DNA from: Anthoceros angustus
Lineage: Eukaryota > Streptophyta > Anthocerotopsida > Anthocerotales > Anthocerotaceae
Assembly (NCBI GenBank): GCA_010909165.1
Contig: MU008180.1
Location: 867,884-931,883 of the forward strand
Length of the DNA stretch: 64,000 nucleotides
Reading direction: 5' to 3'
The notes below the pieces were generated by a model. The model did no database searches, was not told the DNA's origin, and saw only the letters and a program-made list of their open reading frames with translations. Positions 22,798 through 34,827 of the stretch are shown here, one piece after another (positions within the stretch are counted from its first letter, which is position 1; each line of letters opens with the position of its first letter). Made by a program: the position numbers and the translations under genes.

Positions 22798-24970
22798 CAT
22801 TTCACCTCTCTGTTGATCCATACATATCGGTTGAGTCGTTGTGCTTTCATACATAGTGCACTCACAAGCTCTTCTTACATTGCCAAAACTACTGCGGTCG
22901 TCGGGATCTCTGTCATACGATGCACGTCCATGTAACACATATACATGCTTCTTGGACAATGGGCAACGAGGCTTTCACTCGCTTCTTATTAGGGATGAAA
23001 TGTTGCCCTTCTTTGAATCTATCAACCGGCTGCATAAATTGTGTGTGTGATTTCACATGTGATGGCGTGAAATCCATTGATATACTTTTAGAGCCCACTT
23101 GAATGGCGAGGTTGCAACAAACCTCGCGGTTTGCTCTGTCTACCTTATCCTGCGGCCAGTCTACAAGCATACTCGGCGGTATGCTTATCATTCAGGGCGA
23201 TCGTGACTTCTCAACTTCTAAGCCAGTTGGGTCAGTTCCTCTATGACTGCGGCCAGCATCGGCATGACACTTTCTGCAAGCAACTTCTCAACACAGCGAG
23301 TCGGGAATCACAATCCTGTTTTGTGAACATCAACAAGCCATTTTAGCTTAAACTTAGATCCGGTTGCTCCACTTCATTGATCGATCTTATCTAATGGATC
23401 TCGCGGTCGCCTTGATACTGCGTGTAGTGTTCGCTCGATCCATACGTACATAGCTTAAACAGGCCTCTTGGTAAAGCGTTATCAAACCAAGCTGCTTGCG
23501 ACTCAAGAAACGCCCGCAGATTCTCCTTCCAGCTTGCTTGATAGACACATCATACATTGCTAGAAATCTTGCGTCTAAGCTGTCTTGCTGCACAGTCATG
23601 GTGGTTTATGTAAAGCTCGTGCTTCGTTTATGCAGTATACGAAAAGATCTAGAAGATAATGTCTCCAAATCTTGAGACAATTGATAGCGGTGATCATCTC
23701 ACTTTTTAAGTAGGTACTTCCTTTCATTATTCATGAGTTCCTTGATTCGTACCATGGCCTACCTTCTTATGCTGGCACTCCATGATTCACAATGTCGTGC
23801 GCATTGATTATATACTTCTATATCCTTCTTTGGATCATAGATTGCCAATCACGGGGTAGTCTTTGAGTTTCAACCGAGCTTCGAATGCCTCTGACATTCA
23901 TCATCCCACAAGCCTTAGCCTTCTTCAAGAGATCGAGTTAATGGGGCTCAATCTTGTGAAACATCGGTACAAATCTGCATACATGCGCTAGCGATCCAAA
24001 ACGCATACGCACCTTCCTTACGTTCGTTGGGCGGCGAGACTACGTATGGTAACCTTACCTTATCGGGATCCGTGCGATCCATGAGAACAATGAATCCTAG
24101 AGTCTATCTCTTCCTTAACAAAGTCACACTTTGTTATAGCTAAGGCAAAATTTGTTCTTAACTACTCTTAACACTTTCCTCAGAGTGTTGGACATACTCT
24201 TCAGAGGTAGGCCTTGTATATGTGAAAGTATATCAATTATATGTACACTCATCAAGCGGATCTACGAATATAGTGTTAAAACGTGAAGCGTGGTTTCAGA
24301 TGGATCCAAATGGCATGACAAGGTCAAAGATCCATACCTTGTTCTACAAGTCATATTCATCCCTTTAGCGATGCGAATCGGTAATACGCCATTAAGATCG
24401 ACAGTGAAATACTTAGCACCTCTCGATCATCACAAATCATCCATGTGGCAGGGATAGAGAATTCTTCACTGTTATTATCTGATTGGTGCTACTGTAATCC
24501 AAGCATAATCGATCACCATTCTTCTTTGGCGTGAACAACCTGGTTTGAAGTTCCTGGCGTGGCTGGCTGTGAGGTTAGACATCATAGCCTGACTCTTGTA
24601 GCTCGTCCTGCGAGCATATCCGTGGCGCTCTTGAGTGATTGTACTTCACAGAGATCAATCTCATGATCTGATTCTTCTGGAGGTAAAGGAGGCAACTCAT
24701 TGGCATCAGTCCTTGAACTCATTCAAGGCTGACCTAGCCTTGGAATCTTTGCACGCTCTTGGGAGACTCCATCTCAAGACCATCTTCTTAGTCATGCGAC
24801 TGGTAAAAGAGTTCCTCTCCATCCTTTACACAACATTTGGGCTTTTTCTTAGAGATGATATCATCAATGCCATCTCGAGCCTGCTTGAGGCGCACAACTC
24901 ACTTTACTCTTCATCTCCTAAGATGCATGGTCGATTGAGTCCGTTCACGTCTTGTTGGCCTTCATCCATT
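22798..24970 (-). pseudogene. Chromovirus-like gypsy pol (RT, RNase H, integrase), broken
   Basis: Minus-strand pol of a second gypsy family. From high to low coordinates: a linker with PPLPPEESDHEIDL-like text near 24,690-24,650; RT with FTPKKNGD and YGS (24,530-24,330); the palm/thumb word YTRPTSEEYVQHSEE near 24,200; APLTR and DPKKDIEVY near 23,940-23,820 at the RT/RNase H border; and the integrase core ISMDF and HFIPNKKRVKAS near 23,080-22,980. These words are typical of plant Ty3/gypsy elements. The 3' end and 3' LTR are missing because X copy B abuts it at 22,797. Stops and frameshifts are frequent. Confidence 0.8.
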
Positions 24971-25240
24971 TCCCTACTAGAAATGGGCACCTATGTTACA
25001 CTTTATGTTAAGTTGGACCCTGGATGTAACACTCATGTTGCAATTTTGGGGTCATGTAACCTTTGGGCCTTGTTACACTTTGGCTTGGAAACCATGCAAT
25101 TGTTTGTTGCAATGGTGTTGCAATTATGTTAAGATAAAGTGAGGAGGTGGTTTTGCCCTCTCTCAAAATTGCAACATGATTGCAACATCTAAAGTGTTAC
25201 AAGAGAGGTCTTGTAACACTTTTGGAGGCTTGGTAGAACC
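24971..25240. repeat. Left terminal and subterminal repeats of the CACTA-like element
   Basis: The terminal inverted repeat is followed by about ten GTTACAC/GTAACAC and TTGCAA words in 250 bp. The mirror set is at 31,690-32,121. Confidence 0.75.
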
Positions 25241-25569
25241 TCCTCCCCATCACCATTGCCCTTTTACTTTTGCCCTTTGAAATACCACGTTTTACTTGGT
25301 AGTTACCACCGTCACCTTCAATACGACCATATAAATACACATATCAATACATCCTTGTACTATACATGTAGTCTACGGTGATAAATGTAATGTATTATTC
25401 TAAGTGCTATATGGCGTATTCAATTTCATATAAAATAAGTTTGTATATTACATATTACATTACCGAGTACACATATTCATGATGGATACTTTGTATTTAC
25501 TATACGTGTAAATAGCGGCTTTATACCCCTACTTTATCTTAAACGCGGTTTGTCCTTCCACGTCAACAG

Positions 25570-28500
25570 CCATGGCTTCGCCATGGCGCCCAAGAAGATA
25601 TTGTCCCCACCTACCTTATTGTGACGCATCACGTGAGGTTATGCCCTACAAGATTGTCTTGTGCGAGGAGATTTGGTATCGCTGCTTATGCTTTTCGCCT
25701 CCATGTAAGGCACTTCCTACTCGTCATATGCACCCTGAAACCGCCCTCGTTCGATTCGCAATTTTCTTCTTCCCCTCACTTGCGTTGGTGCAAGCTTTGC
25801 CACTTCCTCCGCTTCCTCCCTCCCTGCAGCACACATTGCACATACAAACCAGCATGGCCGTCATGAGTTATCCAAATTAATGGGTTTCCACAGCTCCATT
25901 TGCCTTACCTTCCCTCCGTCCCTCCTCTTTTCTTACGCCCTTCTTCTGGACATTTTCCTCTTCCGTCCTCCTTCTTCCGTCGGCCCTTGTCACTTGCCCA
26001 CCGCCTCCTCTACTCCTCCTCCCGTTTTCCTCTTTCGGCCTCCACCCTTTATCACAGTGGCATTGCCTCAAGGGCTCCACTATGCAGTCCATGCTCTCGG
26101 CATCCGAGGTCAAGGTATGTGTCTGCACGAAATTAGGCACATCGTCCTCTTCAACACTGCCTCCTGCTGCGTCCATGTTCTCTGCGTCCCCGTCTGTCCC
26201 CACGGCCTCCATGCATTGGCCTTTGCATATCAAGCGCACATGTTGCCCTCTTAGTCCTCCTTCATTCTCTCTCCCCTCGACATGCCTCATGTTTTGTGCC
26301 CCTTTGTTGACCATTTGGGTGATCCACTCTCCTCCTCCGCCACCGCTCCTCCTAGTCCCCTGCGATTTTTGGCTGTCCATAGTGCACACAAGTGTGTTTC
26401 TTCTGTGATTCGGTTGCCCCCTCCGTGCTCCACCACCCCACTCACGCCTCCACACACCTTGTTCCCGCCCTCCATCGTCGTCCTCCATCGATCCCAAGCC
26501 TCCACCCTCCCCATACATGGCCGTCACGGTCTCGGGCACCCTCCACCTCTTTTCCATTATTTGCTTGCTGCCCACACGGCCCCGCCCCTCGTTGCCTCCA
26601 TTGACCCCAATCCGGGCATGCGGCTTCCACCACCCTAGGCAATCGTGGTGTCGCGGCACCACAATATCCCCACTCGGTTCCCCTCATGCCTCCCTCCCAT
26701 GCTTCCTCAAGAAGCCTCGCCGTCTCCACTTCCCGCTCCTTGTTCGCCATTCTTTCCCCATTCAAAGTCCGTTGTCCCTCGCCCCTCGGCCTCCTTCCTC
26801 CCAAGCCCCTTCCATCGCATTCCTTGATAGCCTCTCGTCCATGTCACCACCTCGTGCACCATCGTTGCCTCCCACCCCTTCCTTCCGTCGTCTCGGAAAG
26901 GCCACCATATCGGGATCCATCTTCAATTCAATGTCGTTAAGCAAAATGGTCATTTCCTTGTTCTCCTTGCAATAGCTTTGAACCTCTAGGATCTTTTCAT
27001 ACACTCCCTATCTTACTGCTGAAGGAACTTGGAACTCAGAACCCCACTATCGCCTTTCACGATTTCCACCCTTTCCTTCTAGCACCGCGCCACCGCCCTC
27101 GAAGGTTGCCTCCCTTGTCTCCAAGCTTGAGCCGCCAAGATGCCAGTGCACATGTGTTACCGTTTGTCCACCATGCCCACTCATCGCTGCAAACTTGCGT
27201 GTGCACACTTTGCCATCACTTGCCGTGCGCGTGCGAAAACCCACCTCATCCAGCGAAATAGCTCTTCATCTATTTCCTTCACTTCTCGCGCGTGCTCCAA
27301 CTCCGCATCCGTCGGGCTGGGAGGTTCCACGTCTCAAAGTCGTCAAAATCAAGTCAGTCGTTGGCCATGTCCCCGCCTCTTACCTCTCGGCCCGTCTTCG
27401 GAGGAGGCCGCTTCTTCACATCGCCGATGTCGAATGGAGACCGGGGTGCGGTGGATGAGCGAGATAGCCCGAGGCCATTTGGCCCCTCATCCTCCCCACC
27501 CGGATCATGCCGTCGGCCCGTCCGATGTGTTCGCAGCGCCTTCATACGTGACTCCCCTAGCAAGCTTCACCTCGCCATACTCCCCATCCTGTGAACCGGT
27601 TGTCCACCACCTTCGTGCCATGCTGAAGGCAATGGCTTCCCTCTCGGGTGAATTCAAGGCTGCTATTTTGAAAAAGCTTTGTTTGCAAAGGCCCAGTTGT
27701 CATTTACTCCTCTTGGCGGGAGGTAGCGTGCACATGCTACTTGCCCATAATCGAACAATTTTCGACCACAACCTAGACTTGGGAGCAAGTTTCATGTCCC
27801 ATTGGTTCTGTTGTCGTTACTCATGATGTATTATATTGCCCACATGGCGCACGCTCAATCGCCCATTACGCATTTTACCATTAATCGCGTCTTCCACGAC
27901 CAAAGATTGCCTTGTGCATCCGGGAGGAGGATAGACTATAGCACCTGCAAACCAATCACCATACATGATTTATTCCACTTTCAACGCGTGACTCGAGTGG
28001 CGTGCGCAAGGGTGACTTGTCATGTCAGCGGTATGGACGGGCACCAAACCATACCCATCCATTCCGGACAAGGCGGTCATCGAGTTTTATTGCGTGTGAC
28101 ATGGGAAGTACAAGTAGTGATCAAGGATGAAGGACTTTCCCATCCCAATGTTTAATTACTGAGCATATGTCCCCACATTGTGAGGTATAAACCGTCCCTC
28201 ACACATTGCCGTGCCCAGGCGGCAGAGCCAAGGGACGGCCCTCCATACCAGTCCTTGATGGCCGACGAGGAGAGCAACCTCCCATCCATCATCCTCGATG
28301 GCCATCGTCATTGTGGAATTGCAGCCCTTGTCCTTAATGGCCATCGTCGGTTTCCACCACGGGCAACAATAATGTGCACACTTCGCAATGATCCAGAACA
28401 GTCGGCGTGGAAGGTGGCGGTTTTGACTTATCGGATTCCACAAACACTTTAGCCGCATGGACTTGTAGGTAGGCGAATAGGGCCAAAAAGTGTTCACATC

Positions 28501-31030
28501 CGCCTCACGAACCCCAGCCATACCGTGTGTGGTCACGAACACCATGCCGCACCATGTGGAAGGAACCACCTCGCCACCGAAGCAAGTCCCCACGAGGATA
28601 GCCACGCGATGAGCAGCTCACTCCACGCCATGAGGCGGTGACACCGCCTCCAACCTTTGCAAAGGATCCTTGATGGCCATCAACGGATTTCTAGTTGTGC
28701 ACAAGATGGAGACATGAACACACGCCTCGTGGTGCGAACTACCACTCCACGCCCATTTAGGTTTCCGGAAGCTAGCTCCGCATACGAACATGTCCTACAT
28801 GGCATAAGGTAGCAGGAGAGGCGCCCAGCGGGCATGTTTCAAGACAGCTCGCCCAGTGCGAGGATGACCAAGAGAAAGGTAGTAGCGTGAAGCGAGGGCA
28901 AGGTGGTGACATTTAAAGCGGACCACCACCTTCTACCTCTTGTGCCCCAGCCACATCGGGTTGCGGATGAGAGGATCTTGAATTTCAAGCTCCTTACATG
29001 TGACAAACCAAACATGGCGAGCTTTGATGGTGCCGAAATAGATGGTTCTTTGGTAAATGCAATGAGTGTGAAGGCTGGCCATATAAAGGCCGAATGCAGT
29101 TTGTTTTCATGTCTCCTAAGGGCTGGAAATCCTTTGCGACGGCCATAGTGACGTCAGCCGTCACCCTAGCATGGTGCCGCGGCGTGAATACATTCGTTAC
29201 GCCATGTGATGCGCATGATTGGTGGAGAGCGAGGGAGTCTCGACGATGGACATCATTATCTAGGAGAACGGAATTGGCATATATGGCAAATTCACATACT
29301 GACGTCCTTCATTCATGGCATAATGAAAGGGGCATTTAGTTTGCTTGAATGGCTCTCACGTGCCACCCACCGTCCTTGCACAATGGTGTAGATGTTGATA
29401 TAGATTATTACCAAATGGAGCGTCTGGCGTCAAACGACCTTGACGTGGCATGTTTTCTTCCATGCCATGAGTTTTCAATTATTCTAATGGCTTGCACCCA
29501 CCTTCCTTGGACCATGGTGGAGGGAGAATTTTATTTGAGAGAAAGGGAACCATTGTCCTTGGTTCATGGCGAGTTGTAAGATGGCCATGACCTTGTCATG
29601 GCATGGCACTTCCTTGGTCATCGGCCACTCGAATCGCATTGCAAACACTTGTCCTTGGGTCACGAAATGGTCATAAAAAGCGGGGACTATATATGGCATG
29701 CATGGAGGAATGGCATCGTGGACAAGGAAGGTTTCGTGTTGTGCCGTTGCACAAACAAATATGTGAGGAAGGTGGCAAGGGAGGTGGCATGGCAGGGCAC
29801 ATAGTCCCTTCTTGGATGGGCGAAGGATGGTCCTGGATGCGGCAAGTGAGGTGAGGGAGGAGGAGCGAGTGGAGGAGTGGAGTCATTGGCGGAGCAGGAG
29901 TGAGAGTGGTGGAGTGCGAGTGGAGTGGATGTGAGCGAGAGAGGTCGGGTCTTGGAGAGCAAAGCGGAGTCTCGGAGGAGGGCGATCGAGAAAGCGGCCG
30001 CAGGAGTGGGTGTCTCTAATAGGTGGGAGCTAATGGGTGGCTGCGAGAGAATCAAAACTTTCGGAGGAATGCCGGGCCGGGAGGGAGGAGGAATTTGCGT
30101 GAGTCGGAGAGAGGTGGTGATCGGGAGGAGCATGGTGGTGCGCCAAGAGGCCATGTGGGTGGCGAGAGAGGCCATTGGTCTTGTGGACCTTCATTCGGTG
30201 GCGATGGATAACCCCAACAACGTGGGAGGAGGATGCCTGGAGGAGGCTGCCACAGGAGTGGAGGCGGTCTCTGGAGGAGGCGGTTGCGGAGGCGGGCCAA
30301 GCGTGCATATGATGGTCGGAGGACGGTGAGGAGAAGGACACCGGTGCGGCAATGATGGGGAAAGCGCGAGGCGGGCGGATGTGGAGATGGCGGATGATGA
30401 GGTGGAGACATCGACTACATTGCCACTACGAAATTGGAGAATTGATGGAGCTTGGTAAGCCACTAGGCACGTCATTGCCGTGTTGTGCGGTGCATGGGCG
30501 TGGTGGAGTGTACATGGGCTGAGGTTGCGATGGAGGTTGGGTGGAGAATGAGGAGTTGGTGGTTGGTGCGGCGTGGTGATATGGGGCGTGAGCTCTAAGT
30601 GATGTGTGTGCATGAATGCGGGGAAGAAGGGAAGGAAAGGTGGAAGGTGAAGGCCATGTCGGGAAGGAAGGATACTAGTGGAGAGAAGGAAGATGGAGGA
30701 AAGGTGGCAAGCAGGCGTCACCGTCAAGTGATCTTGGAGGCAACGTAGATGGTGGGGAACACGGATGTGGGAGCGGGAGGCTGGAGAGATGGTGGGGAAC
30801 ACGGATGTGGGAGCGAGCCCGAGAGATGGTGGGGAACACGGATGGATGAGAGAATGCGGGAGCGCATGCAATGCAACTGAAAACAACCGTGGCGGTGGGC
30901 CGTTTGTGGAGGGAATGTGAATGTTCGAGCCATTTTCTTGCGACTGGAGTCGCCCGATGCGTGGGTGGACGGTGATGGTCAATCGACAACAAACGGATGG
31001 AATTGGTATTCCCACCTTTGTAGCCTAGCA
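25570..31030. other. Interior of the CACTA-like element, no identified gene
   Basis: GC-rich, with long but low-complexity frames. Proline/serine-rich readings run on the plus strand at 25,570-26,980 and glycine/arginine-rich readings opposite them. The only protein-like text is on the minus strand at about 27,400-26,930: a patch DVEPPSPTDAELEHAREVKE, and further on YEKILEVQSYCKENKEMTIL and NDIELKMDPDM. This looks like an acidic, helical domain of an element-encoded protein but I cannot name it. Around 28,100-28,600 a 149-codon minus-strand frame has no recognisable motif. Positions 28,900-29,860 hold many CCTTGG and CATGGC words. Confidence 0.5.
30738..30845. repeat. Minisatellite GAGAGATGGTGGGGAACACGG, three units
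   Basis: Three head-to-tail copies built on GATGGTGGGGAACACGGATG, with the spacer TGGGAGCG, inside the CACTA-like element. Confidence 0.85.
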
Positions 31031-31280
31031 TTTACAGGGTCCTTCGCCGTGAAAGTGGTGATTGAGGCCGGATAGGTCTAGGAAGTTGTGGAGGAACCAC
31101 GAAAACAATGGTGTTGGTCAAGAGTCACCAAGTGACGCCGCAAGACGCATAGGCCATATCACTTGGAAGACGTACATGTTTGTAGATAAATTGCATCGGT
31201 GGCAACAAAGCCGATCTTGAAAAGGATAGAGGACGCTTGAACTCCAAAAATTCCAATTAATTTGTCAATAAAATCAAACA

Positions 31281-33975
31281 CTTATATATGCAAGGTATGA
31301 GAGTGACGTAAGGGTTAGCACATACATATTACTATATAAACAAGTCTTGACGCCTATATACATACGTATATACGTATACAAGAGGCATATAAGTACACTA
31401 ATATAATATAAGTATAACAGATGGATGTGTACATATATATGTACACATACTTACATACTTATGTCTTGAAGCCTATATACATATATATGTATACAAAGGA
31501 TATGCAAAGGAGGTAAAATAGGAAGGAAGGACAAGAGAGAGAGGTCCTTGTTACAATCATGTTGCAAGAGGAAGAGGGAAGAGTATAAAATGGTTGTGAT
31601 AGGGAGGTCCTTCTCACTCATGATGGAGGAGGAGAAGTGAAAGAGTATAAAAGGGTGTGATAAGGGGCAATAACTAGCGGTGAGGTGAGAGGAGAGAGAC
31701 CAAGCATTGTGTTAAGATGGGGTGAGAAGGTGGATAAGAAATTGACACCACACACCAAGCCACCAAAGTGTTGCAATTTTGAAGTGGTACATGAAGTGAG
31801 AGACCAAGCATTGTGTTAGGATGGTGGGAGAAGGAAGAGAAAAATGGACCAACTTAACACCAAGCCATCAAACCATGTTGCAAGTTGGAAGTGTTACATA
31901 AAATTGCAACACAGTATAACAAGGCGGTGGGAAATTATTAACAATGCTTGTGAGAGGGTGTACCGGAAGGGTGAGGTGGGAAGAGAGTGCAGTTCGTGTT
32001 AAGATGGGCTGCACCAGAGACTAACAAACTTAATACCAAGCCTCCAAAACATGTTGCAATGTGGAAGTGTAACAAAAATTGCAACATCATTTTCAACATA
32101 AGTGCCCTTTTCTAGTAGGGATTCTAAGCCCAAGATGATTTCATGATCATCCATATCTACAAGTGAAGCTCACTTTGCTCCATTCCAATTCCCTATCTTG
32201 CAGCACTTCTTGCAATTCACCTTTGTGTTTGCATTCCTTTAGCTTGTTTCACTCTACATGGCTCGGATGTACTAGCCCATGTCAAACCAAGCTTGCCTTG
32301 CTAGGAGAAATGAAATTATGTGTTCTTTGCTAAGTCAAGCAACATCCTCGCTCACTCCATTTATACATCCATGTATGTACATGAGCTCTCCACCCGCCCT
32401 CCGAATAGTCTTGTCCTCGGCACTGAGACTCACCACATGCGGCCGCAACATGTGGCCGATCCGTCATTTGGGATCCTCGGATCACCACTTAGTAATCCAC
32501 GAGTCTTGGTGTGGATCTCCCTTACGCTACGTTGAGTTTGTTCGACATTCGGGCATTCATTTGCATAATGTCCGGCTCTCCACATAGTAGCATACTCCTT
32601 CGAGAACCCATACTAAGCATTCTCAGAGCTCATGAGCCTCTGCTTGGCGCTCCTCGATTTCTTCGAGAAATTTCCTCTTGAATTGCGTCTTGCAACTCCA
32701 TTTCCGTGTCCTTGGCGGCTCCTCTTGCTAAGCACTACTGGGGCTTCTCTGGGCATCACAGACCAGTGCGCCTCGAAATCTTTGGAGGAGTTGGATGTAC
32801 TAAGATGGAAAGTATCTTGAATGGCATCTGTGGCATAATGGCCCTGCGCGATGTAGTTGGACTATGCAACTCAATTACTTAGCAGCCCAATCCTTCAAAC
32901 CCGAGGCATGAAGCGATGCGGTTTGTCATCTTCACTCATGGTAGTGCGGTGCATGGCAACATGAAGGTACCCATAATCTCGTCTGTTTGCTTGATATTGT
33001 CAGCTGCTTTGTCTACTTAAACTTGAAGCATTCGCGAGTTGGCGCTTCTTGAGGGCTTCTTTGAAGGATGCCCGATGCATGATGGTATGTGCTCCCCAGG
33101 CAACATTAGCACCATAACTTACCGGACCAAAGCATAGCCCTTTAAAAATTGTATACCTAAGTAGTATAGGCTCAACACGGATGAGGCGAGATAAGTCTCG
33201 ATAGAATAGATCAGAATCAATGACTTACGGATCTCTTTCCCTCATACTTATCTGGTAGGCTAGCTCATTACTCGATTTGAACCACTTTGAAGATGCTTAC
33301 TTGGTCAGGGAAGATTTCTTGTTGTTCTTCGCATCTTGTATTGGTATGGGCTCTGGATTACCTTTGTCTTCTTCCTTGAAGTGATTACATCGTCCAAGAC
33401 ACGGAAGAACTTGATAAAGTACTTCCACCATCCGTTCTTCAGTCCTCTACTTCTCTCGAGATGGAGCTGCTTTGCTCTCGGGTGCTCTCACTTCCTCTTG
33501 TTAAACGATGATGAATCTTGAGGCGGTTGAGGCGGATGATCGGTGGGGAGGCTAACTTGACCTCTCCTTACGCTTCTTGACCATCTTGTGCACTCTCTAG
33601 TCACTCGGAGGAATGGACTACGCTCTGATACCACTCAAGTAACACCCCTCGCTGCCCAGTGGGAAGCGTCAAGTCTTGGCTTCCATGATCTAGGACCTCG
33701 TAATTCACTCCACAAGACTTGCGATTCTCAGCTCTCAACCTACCCGGACTAGGCTCCAAGTAGCCGCCGTCCCACGGCGACTGAGGCCACCTCCTCGGTC
33801 TTGCTCTTTATTACAAGAATACAGCGATGGAATCGCATCTCTCGCCCAGCTCGCCTTGATTGACAAGCTCACTAACTAACTCTCCTGACTCTCTCAACAC
33901 AAGGCTTGCGCGCACAGCACTGCTCTCTCAAAGTGAGTAACTTGTAACTTGTTTCTCAAAGCCCTTGTTCTAGCC
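31281..33975. repeat. Tandem duplication, unit 1
   Basis: 2.70-kb unit containing the right 0.84 kb of the CACTA-like element, the chromovirus gag region, its PBS and part of the 5' LTR. It is repeated at 33,976-36,737. The CG-poor first third is almost identical in the two units; the CG-rich rest differs by many indels. Confidence 0.9.
32122..33633 (-). pseudogene. Chromovirus gag, unit 1 (degraded copy)
   Basis: Counterpart of 34,828-36,377 with more frame changes. The zinc-knuckle and acidic N-terminal parts can only be traced by comparison with unit 2. The PBS TGGTATCAGAGC (minus strand) is at 33,633-33,622. Confidence 0.65.
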
Positions 33976-34827
33976 CTTATATATGCAAGGTATGAGAGTG
34001 ACGTAAGGGTTAGCACATACATATTACTATATAAACAAGTCTTGACGCCTATATACATACATATATATGTATACAAAGGAGGCATATAAGTACACTAATA
34101 TAATATAAGTATAACAGATGGATGTGTACATATATATGTACATACACATACTTATGTCTTGAAGCCTATATACATATATATGTATACAAAGGATATGCAA
34201 AGGAGGTAAAATAGGAAGGAAGGACAGAGAGAGAGAGGTCCTTGTTACAATCATGTTGCAAGAGGAAAGAGGGAAGAGTATAAAATGGTTGTGATAGGGA
34301 GGTCCTTCTCATCATGATGGAGGAGGAGAAGTGAAAGAGTATAAAAGGGTGTGATAAGGGGCAATAACTAGCGGTGAGGTGAGAGGAGAGAGACCAAGCA
34401 TTGTGTTAAGATGGGGTGAGAAGGTGGATAAGAAATTGACACCATGAACACCAAGCCACCAAAAGTGTTGCAATTTTGAAGTGGTACATGAAGTGAGAGA
34501 CCAAGCATTGTGTTAGGATGGTGGGAGAAGGAAGAGAAAAAATGGACCAACTTAACACCAAGCCATCAAAACATGTTGCAAGTTGGAAGTGTTACATAAA
34601 ATTGCAACACAGTATAACAAGGCGGTGGGAAATTATTAACAATGCTTGTGAGAGGGTGTACCGGAAGGGTGAGGTGGGAAGAGAGTGCAGTTCGTGTTAA
34701 GATGGTGCACCAAGCAGAGACGAGAACTAACAAACTTAATACCAAGCCTCCAAAACATGTTGCAATGTGGAAGTGTAACAAAAATTGCAACATCATTTTC
34801 AACATAAGTGCCCTTTTCTAGTAGGGA

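Larger units (their letters stand above)
24971..32121. mobile_element. CACTA-like DNA transposon, 7.15 kb, inserted in the chromovirus
   Basis: The ends are inverted copies. The left end reads TCCCTACTAGAAATGGGCAC and the right end, read inwards, TCCCTACTAGAAAAGGGCAC. The similarity continues for about 28 bp. Both ends carry dense subterminal TTGCAAC and GTGTTAC words in both orientations. This form (CTACTAGAAA..GGGC) resembles CACTA termini, although the outermost bases are CCCTA and not CACTA. The insertion separates the protease (34,860-34,828) from the pol linker (24,965) of the flanking gypsy element. An ATT duplication is possible but offset by one base. No transposase was recognised inside, so it is probably non-autonomous or badly decayed. 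Confidence 0.7.

Noticed and set aside
22913-23191. Small minus-strand frame considered as a host gene
   Set aside because: ISMDF and HFIPNKKRVKAS identify it as gypsy integrase.
25877-26662. 261-codon minus-strand glycine/arginine-rich frame in the CACTA-like element
   Set aside because: Low complexity, mirrored by proline/serine-rich frames on the other strand, as expected from biased composition.
30191-31015. 274-codon minus-strand His/Pro-rich frame
   Set aside because: Includes the three-unit minisatellite and simple purine-rich sequence; no domain.
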